Assembly: GCA_025765595.1 (NCBI GenBank)
Contig: JAIVFH010000370.1
Span: forward strand, 1-24,078
Origin: Obelidium mucronatum
Lineage: Eukaryota > Chytridiomycota > Chytridiomycetes > Chytridiales > Chytriomycetaceae
Length of the DNA stretch: 24,078 nt
Direction: 5' to 3'
The notes under the pieces are model-generated. The model was not told the origin of the DNA. It did no database searches and saw nothing but the letters and a program-made list of their open reading frames with translations. Positions within the stretch are counted from its first letter, which is position 1; every line of letters begins with the position of its first letter. This document shows, piece by piece, positions 18,101 to 24,078 of this stretch. A program made the translations under genes and the position numbers.

Positions 18101-18702
18101 ACGCGAGCGATTCTGGCCAGTTGAAGAGCAGGAAAGAAGAGTGTAATCGCTATTCAAATGGCAAACCTATAGGGTTGAAAGGTTCTAAAATTATTAGGCC
18201 CCTCTTGATTCATTTCTAATATGGGTTGTTGGCTCTGGTGGCTTGGTCCAATATGGATCGAGCTGCCTCCTTTTTTTCTTTCTCTCTTTCCCTCTCTCTC
18301 TTGGAAACAAATGATGAAACGAACTGAATCAATTCAAGCGACATGATCGGTATAAATAGTGTGAATTCCTTTTTAGCTAAGAATATACAAACAATAAAAT
18401 ATATTATTAGAATCACAAAATACAAAGCTTCGGCCCTCGGTTTATACTGATGGCTGATGATGACAGGCTGCTGAGCATATGTGACATAGTACACACACTC
18501 GACCGCCTAAAATTACACAAGAAAATTAAGATTCCTCAAGCATATAGCAGACTTTAACATGACGAACACATTCAAGTATTGCTTGATTCGGATGTATTGG
18601 CAACACGCGTCTGCATATGTACCTAATAAACTTACTTGATTGTGTTTACAAGTTTTGCTCTTCATTCGCACTATCACGTAAATTAATTAATAAACATTTA
18701 AT
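18101..18702. other. Gene-poor stretch
   Basis: About 600 bp with no supported gene. It is AT-rich, with a CT/AG tract near 18270-18302. A 92-codon - strand frame (18494-18216) has an aromatic hydrophobic core and an Arg-Glu run from the CT tract, but nothing else supports it. Confidence 0.6.
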
Positions 18703-20729
18703 TTAAACCTCTGCTTGCTTTGCCAACAAATCCTCCACTTTAATCCCCTTCAACACATCATAAACAGCCATCAAGTCCTCCAACTCGTTGAAACTCGCTT
18801 CGTACAATGAAACCTTGTTTCCAAGGCCTACTCGAATCTGTTCTTGAAGTGAAATAAACTTTGTCTCCAGACTCTGCTCGTCTTCTGCACTGGCACTGCC
18901 GTTGTCATGATTCTTAGGGTTGTTGGTCCCTTCCAAAACGCCTTCCATAATCCCATCGGACTTCAGAACTTGTGGAATGAATTCATCGAGTACTGAACCA
19001 AGGACATGCAGTGTAGAGTGAGGTAGTTGGTGCACTTTAATGAGCGATGGTAGGTTGGGCGGCAGTAGTGCCACAGTTGGTATCGAGTTGGTGGGACTTG
19101 GAAGACGCACAGTGTCTTGATCTCCTTTTCCAATAGAGTTACCAAAATTACTTCCAGATCCTGAAGACTCGTTTGGTGGAGGCGTGTTTGCGTGTTTGGA
19201 GAGAGAAATATCAATGGCCGCGAATAAATGCGGAGTAATAACAGCCAAACGTCGCTCAATATCGTAGGGCATTAATTCAGGGGTGTCAAACGGAATGATG
19301 ATCGAGCTTCCGGCTAAAACGCTCCCTATGGATAAATCACTTGAACGCCCGTAACAAACAAACTATGAAAATGCCATACTTACGATTCACGCTCACAATA
19401 CCGATACAGTCTTGAAGAAACGCGCAAGCTTCGACACAGAAGCGGCTCAAATTGGGAAGCCCCGAATCCAGCTTCAACGGTTCGCAATTCCTAGATAGAA
19501 CTGTCAAAGCTGCAGAATGGAACAAATCAAAATAGGAGGAAGCAATAGAGGCAGATGCCATGTCTAATAATGGCTGTTGAGCCGAAAGAGCTTGTGGTAG
19601 TGGTGTTGTATCAAATCGGGTTGACTATGCAATGTTGACTTTAACATTCGCACGGAAGATCAACTATTCAAAAAAATAATACATACCACTGCCCATCCAA
19701 GAACTGTTTGGCCGTTGCTGTTTAAGTGGGTCACAAAAGCGTTCAAAATACTTAGGTCTGAAGAAGAGAACGGAATCAACGTCTGAAAAAAAAATATATT
19801 GATAATGAGGCCTTTTGGCAATGGTTGAAGGTGTCCATACCTTGACTTCGACAATAAGCTTCTCATTCAGTACATCCCGGGTTCCCACCAATAGAAACTG
19901 GTTATATGTGGTTTGAGGTGGGCAACAAGATGGGGCATTTAAAGTCGGCGCGGTAAGATTAGCCAAGGTAAGGTATATTTCTTGAATGAGGGATTAATAC
20001 CGTATTAATGAAGAAAGTTGCGGACATGAACATACCTCTAGACATTCGAATGACAGGGAGAGAAGGAGCCAAAGCAAGTAAGCTCGCATTCGCCAAAGCG
20101 TGATTGTTTGATCCACCACTTCCGTCTTGCGTTGGCGGAACAATGATTAGGTTTTGAGGAAGAAAGTCCGGTGCAGTTTGTGTTGAAGGAGCGTTTGATA
20201 CAACAGTGGAATCAGATAATTCTCTCAGCCCATTTTCGCCGCTATCTTGCCTCGCTGCTGTGGGCTCTGGAGCTGGCTCAGCGGTGGCTGATGTACTTTC
20301 TCCTTCTACAAGTTTGTCTACTTCTTGTGCTTCTCCCATTTCAACATCAGCCTGGCTTTGACTTTCTTCAGCAATAGTAATATTGATGCTGCTGAAGCTA
20401 GAGACATTATCTTCTGTGTCCATCGCTTGCGGTTGTTGTTGTTGTTCGTGAGCATCTTCAGCATCCACCGCAACTGGTTCTCCCGTCAAAGCCAAAGCCG
20501 CAGATTCAACCTGCATTTCATCAACGTTTGAATCTGCGGCAGTTTGTTCTTCGCTTGATTCGTGGGCTTTGTCTGCTGGTTGGGTGTTTGGTGGTGCTTG
20601 GAGGTCCAGAGCCTGAAGGGGTGATTTGACATCCTCCACTGTCTCAATAGTGATCTCTTCGGTTACTACTGTTACTATTGTCAGTTCGGAAACGTTGATG
20701 TCGAACGGATCTGCGCATTCAGCCATCAT
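18703..20729 (-). CDS. Unrecognised protein with long acidic N-terminus (597 aa)
   Basis: Exons 20729-20036, 19980-19841, 19782-19687, 19624-19384 and 19325-18703 join in phase to 597 residues. The first 230 residues are acidic and disordered (many Glu, Asp, Gln, Ser, Ala; DVEMGEAQEVDKLVEGE). A folded-looking part follows: YLTLANLTAPTLNAP, NQFLLVGTRDVLNEKLIVEV, DLSILNAFVTHLNSNGQTVL, then FDLFHSAALTVLSRN and FCVEACAFLQDCIGIVSVN, with a C-terminal helical region (KFISLQEQIRVGLGNKVSLY, LMAVYDVLKGIKVEDLLAK). No family is recognised; the layout suits a nuclear regulator or complex scaffold, which is a guess. The ATG pair at 20729-20724 starts only 43 bp after the stop of the upstream gene. Confidence 0.75.
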
Positions 20730-20772
20730 TAATTCTGATTAAGTTCAAAATAAAATGAATAAACTATATGTA

Positions 20773-22131
20773 TTATAATTTACTTTGAATCAACCCAGCA
20801 TTTTTCCGAAGTGCTACTATCGCGTCAGCAACAATCTCTTCCACAATTTCTTTCGCTGGCTTCACGCTTTCCACCGCACCAGCGACTTGACCCATCAACA
20901 ACGGCCGGGCACTCATAGCCATCTCTTCCAAATCAATCTCTTCCGACTTGGCTTCTTGCCTACTTTTGCTTTGTTTGCTATCTTTTTCCACTGCTGAATC
21001 ATTGGTGTTGGAGTGCCGTTTGGCGAGTTGTTTGTCCAAAGTCTCTGCTTCCCAAATGGCTGGTATTTTTCCTGCTGCAATCAGATCCTTCATCTCTTGA
21101 ATTCTATTTTCTTCCCAGTTTGTGGCGTACTATGCAGGAAGAATTTAACTTTTTGGTTGTTGGAAATAATACGAGTTCGTACCCAATTCTTGAGAATTCT
21201 AAGCGGACGCCCAGTATAAATCAAAGTTCGATACGTATCATGATATCCAGCAGTCAATACTGCCTGTTGATGCCTTTTGGGAGCCCCAGCCTCCGTAGCA
21301 CAGATAAACCTAGTTCCAACCCAAACCGCGCTCGCCCCTAAACACAGAGACATTGCCAACCCACGGCCGTCATAGATTCCACCCGCAGCGACAACATGAA
21401 TCGGTCCCCCATTCAACTTTGACTTGTGTCCTTTACATAAATCCACAACTTTAGGGATCAGAATCGATGTCGCAACGTCTCCGGTGTGACCACCCCCTTC
21501 TCCGCCCTGAGCACAGATAATATCTACTCCGGCATCAATCGCTTTTTGAACATGTTTTGGCGCCCCAATCATGTTCATGACGGGAATGTTTGCAGCGTGA
21601 AGTTGATCCACAGCCCATCGCGGGGGGACTCCAACGGCGGAAACGAAAAGTGCTGCTTTTTCTTTAATGATTACGTTGATGAGTTCTGGCAGTTCTCCTT
21701 TCGTGCTTTTTTTTTTTTTTTTTGGGATGAGCCGGAAGGGACGCAATGATACGACCAGTTAAAGGACGGAGAAATAAAAGACTCACTAGTCGTAGTTTGT
21801 TGATCGAGCACCATTGCCGACTTGTGGCAGAAGCAAGTCAACACCGAAAGGTGCATCTTTGTTTACCAGAAACGACTTGAGGTCTCTAATCTGTTCAGTG
21901 AGCATCGCTGGAGTGTATCCAAGCCCGCCAATGACTCCAAGGCCTCCGGCATTAGTGACTGCTGCTGCAAGCTCTGGTCCAGCGGCAACATTCATTCCTT
22001 GACAGTCGCCACAGTTGATTAGCCACTAGTTCACATCAAGTCACTATTGAGATGGAGAGGAGCTCACCAGCGAGAATAACTGGATGCTTGATTTTGAAAA
22101 GCTTCGTCAGAGGTGTTTCAATCGTGGCCAT
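20773..22131 (-). CDS. Nitronate monooxygenase-like FMN enzyme, SKL tail (384 aa)
   Basis: Exons 22131-22068, 21997-21787, 21705-21183 and 21129-20773 join in phase to 384 residues. The fold is the TIM-barrel 2-nitropropane dioxygenase family, which oxidises alkyl nitronates using FMN. Visible blocks: HPVILAGMNVAAGPELAAAV, TNAGGLGVIGGLGYTP, PFGVDLLLP, IICAQGGEGGGHTGDV with the probable catalytic His165, VVAAGGIYDGRGLA and WVGTRF. The enzyme ends in Ser-Lys-Leu, the canonical type 1 peroxisomal targeting signal, preceded by a Lys/Glu/Ser-rich insert (about residues 290-325). Intron 2 (21786-21706) ends with a 17-base A run immediately before the G of the acceptor, so it has no polypyrimidine tract there; the join restores DYTKGELPELI, as the family expects. 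Length is normal for fungal members. Confidence 0.93.
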
Positions 22132-22151
22132 TTGTAATGGTTTTTGGTGAC

Positions 22152-22157
22152 TTTATT
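22152..22157 (-). terminator. AATAAA polyadenylation signal
   Basis: AATAAA on the - strand, 18 bases past the stop of the SETD9-like gene and 21 bases before the ATG of the oxidoreductase. The 3' end of one transcript must lie at or inside the start of the next. Confidence 0.5.
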
Positions 22158-22174
22158 GGCAACAACAGAGACAC

Positions 22175-23094
22175 TTAAAACGATTGGTAGGATGCCAATA
22201 ATTCCACTCTATCATGTATACTATGAAACACTAAATCTTTGGTTGTCACGAGAGCGATTCCGTGAATCTCAGCTTCCTCCGGAGAATACGGAACGTTGGG
22301 AATATACACTCTCCATTCGATCGGAAAGGAAGGTGAAAGAGTGAATTCATTGTAGATGACTATGTTGTGCGCATATGTGTGAGAACTACGTCGTTTTTGG
22401 ACGTTTGTTACCATTCGCGTCCTCAAGTGAATTGGAACTGTTGTTGATCAACTGTCCAATGCTCCAGTTGAAGCATTTTCCTTTTCGCCTCAATTGAATC
22501 CATCGATTATCATATTCAATTCCATTCCAAGCCTTTTCCCGTTTCCTGCAACTATTGAACATGAGTTTCGATAACCCTAACAAAGTTATTACACTGTCAA
22601 TATCAAGAAAAAGAGCACGCAAATCAATGGCTTCTGGCTCAGGAGGAATAAAAATATCTACCAGTATGTTTTCCATCAATCAGAGATCCATCTATCCGTT
22701 GAAGCACGTAGTGGTTGTTGATTGATGGGAAAAAGATGGGATCGACGGAAGAGTACACAAGACCGGGATAAAGAGCAACGACAGTTCCCTGTTTAATCTT
22801 GGTATTCCCTGTAACTGATGACGGACCAAGAAAGACGCCAAATCCAGCATTAGGAATTGTGCTGGGCTCCACAAAGAGCCTGAAAGGCAGATTCATGATC
22901 CCGAGACGCTGCTCCAATAATCCATCGCGCAGTGTTGATGAAGTTGATCCATGCGAGGCGCGACAGACCTCCCCCAGCTGGAGCACAACCGCCTCTGGGG
23001 CCAGTCCTCTGAACGACGCAGACTGGTCCGCCGCCGCCCGCCACTGCGCCGAAATGCGCTGGACGAGCGCGAATCTGCGCACAAACCCCGCCAT
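22175..23094 (-). CDS. SETD9: SETD9-like SET-domain protein (260 aa)
   Basis: Exons 23094-22662, 22576-22412 and 22359-22175 join in phase 1 to 260 residues. The core matches the SETD9 branch of SET proteins: FVEPSTIPNAGFGVFL, TVVALYPGLVYSS, PIFFPSINNHYVL, DGSLIDGK, SKLMFNSC, IGQLINNSSN, ANVIYNEF and PNVPYS, in the same order as the animal proteins. SET domains usually methylate lysines; targets of this branch are not established. The usual NHSC motif is NNSS here. I chose ATG 23094 (MAGFVRRF). The same frame is open upstream to an ATG at 23331, but that would run through the RPL37 start region. The first 200 bases are GC-rich. Confidence 0.82.
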
Positions 23095-23127
23095 GGTGTC
23101 TTCTTTGATTTCACTTCCGCACCAAAA

Positions 23128-23936
23128 ATGGCAAGTCGCTGCGGCCACCGCCCATCCCAACCACCCAAAGCCATCGGACCATCGACGCATCAAAGGGGAA
23201 CTCTGGTGGAAGCAGAGGCGGGACGGGGCGCCAGCTGCGGGATCGCAGCGTGGGAGGGCGGATGGGACTTGTGCGGGGAGAGATGTCCTTGGAGCAACAA
23301 CCGTTGGAACAATCGAATCTGCATGATCCAACGTTCGTTTTTCAGTGATTGGAGGCCGTAATGCTGGACGAATTTGGAACCGCTTTCAATCAAACTACGA
23401 GAGTCATTCAGAAGAGGGGGCGAAGTCAAGAGAAGCGACACACCTCAACACCTATCTCAAACCCTTGAATCCTGTCACGACTCTCGAACTATTTGAAGAA
23501 GATGGACCATTAATCGAAATCAACGCACAAAATAGACTAAGGGTACCCAATCTTTTGGTAAACGTCACAACAAGTCCCACACTCTCTGCCGCAGATGTGG
23601 ACGTCGTTCCTTCCACGTCCAAAAGAAGACCTGTGCTCAATGTGGTTACCCAGCTGCCAAGCTCAGATCTTGTAAGTTGATGGATTGCTTCATTGCTGGG
23701 ATAAAGTCTCACTGATGACTTTCAACAGTCGAATGGTCCGTCAAGGGTCAACGTAGAAAGACCACCGGTACCGGTCGTTGCGCTTACAATCAAGACTTTG
23801 ACCCGCAGATTCAAGAACGGATTCAGAGAAGGTACGCTGTCTGCGCTTTGAAGGAGAGTGAAACGCTGTCGTATTCAACCCCGATTTTTCTTTCATTTCT
23901 GTAGGTTCCCAGGCTAAGCCAGCCAAGTCTGCCTAA
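23128..23936 (+). CDS. RPL37: 60S ribosomal protein L37 (GC-AG first intron, one-base frameshift)
   Basis: The exon 23536-23671 encodes [18 protein letters not shown] and the four-Cys zinc motif (CRRCG, CAQCGYP). Exon 23729-23831 continues with [16 protein letters not shown], and exon 23905-23936 ends QAKPAKSA before TAA. L37 is a zinc-binding protein of the large ribosomal subunit. The frame shifts once in exon 3: the part before about 23785-23791 and the part after it ([13 protein letters not shown]) are in different frames, one extra base apart. An in-frame TAG directly precedes the Thr codon, so the ATG must lie in a separate exon. The best candidate is ATG 23128-23130 followed by gcaagt, a GC-AG intron to 23535. 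As read, translation would end early with RIQRRFPG. An assembly error or a non-functional copy are the options. Confidence 0.85.
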
Positions 23937-24024
23937 GCATCTCAGCCGTAAGCTGTTCAGCCATTAAACCGCGTGAATTGTGGAAAGTCGATGTGTTTTA
24001 AATTGGAAGGTTTTGTTTTCTTGA

Positions 24025-24030
24025 AATAAA
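24025..24030 (+). terminator. AATAAA polyadenylation signal of RPL37
   Basis: AATAAA about 90 bp after the RPL37 stop codon, in AT-rich sequence. It suits the 3' end of this gene. Confidence 0.5.
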
Positions 24031-24078
24031 GAAGGGACCAAATTCTGGAATTTAGTTGTTTTATTTAATTGTTGCGAA

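Noticed and set aside
18216..18494. - strand 92-codon frame with a hydrophobic core
   Set aside because: Half of it is a CT/AG tract read as Arg-Glu repeats. No splice partners or family likeness.
22799..23361. + strand open frames opposite the SETD9-like gene and through the RPL37 intron
   Set aside because: They are shadows of GC-rich coding DNA; the - strand frame has clear SET-domain motifs and good splice phases.

Overview
The window looks like nuclear DNA of an intron-rich, compact eukaryote. The best fit is an early-diverging zoosporic fungus (chytrid-like). Reasons are the short GT-AG introns (mostly about 45-130 bp), the small gaps between genes, an F-box/ankyrin gene, a fungal-type sulfotransferase, a Fizzy-related APC/C activator, a SETD9-like SET protein and ribosomal protein L37. 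The exon boundaries given here were worked out by hand from splice signals and reading phase. Transcripts were not available.

Layout. 1-331 is the 3' end of a + strand gene. 507-7658 holds three tandem + strand paralogues that join an F-box, a UBP-type zinc finger and a DUSP domain. The first is a decayed pseudogene. The second is intact. The third has a 2.3-kb intron where its sibling has 93 bp. That intron holds a 2.2-kb TA-flanked block with short inverted ends, which carries a multi-exon glutamine-rich gene or gene fragment on the opposite strand. 7771-10201 is a CDH1/Fizzy-related gene with a degenerate C-box. 10359-11435 (-) is a sulfotransferase-like gene. 11572-12607 (+) encodes an unrecognised low-complexity protein, and 12716-14003 (+) a multi-span membrane protein. 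14072-16300 (-) is an unrecognised gene. 16470-17810 (-) is an F-box/ankyrin gene cut by one in-frame stop. 17.8-18.7 kb has no convincing gene but holds a duplicated CCAAT repeat and a TATA box. 18703-23094 carries three tightly packed - strand genes: an unrecognised acidic-N-terminus protein, a nitronate monooxygenase ending in SKL, and a SETD9-like protein. 23128-23936 (+) is RPL37, with a probable GC-AG first intron and a one-base frameshift.

Themes. Ubiquitin biology dominates the left half: three SCF-type adaptor candidates that also carry a ubiquitin-tail-binding finger lie beside the APC/C activator. The most unusual items are the F-box/UBP/DUSP family, the intron-borne element with an antisense gene, an exon flanked by complementary T30 and A36 tracts, and a family of 15-bp GC-rich palindromes confined to introns and a gap between genes.
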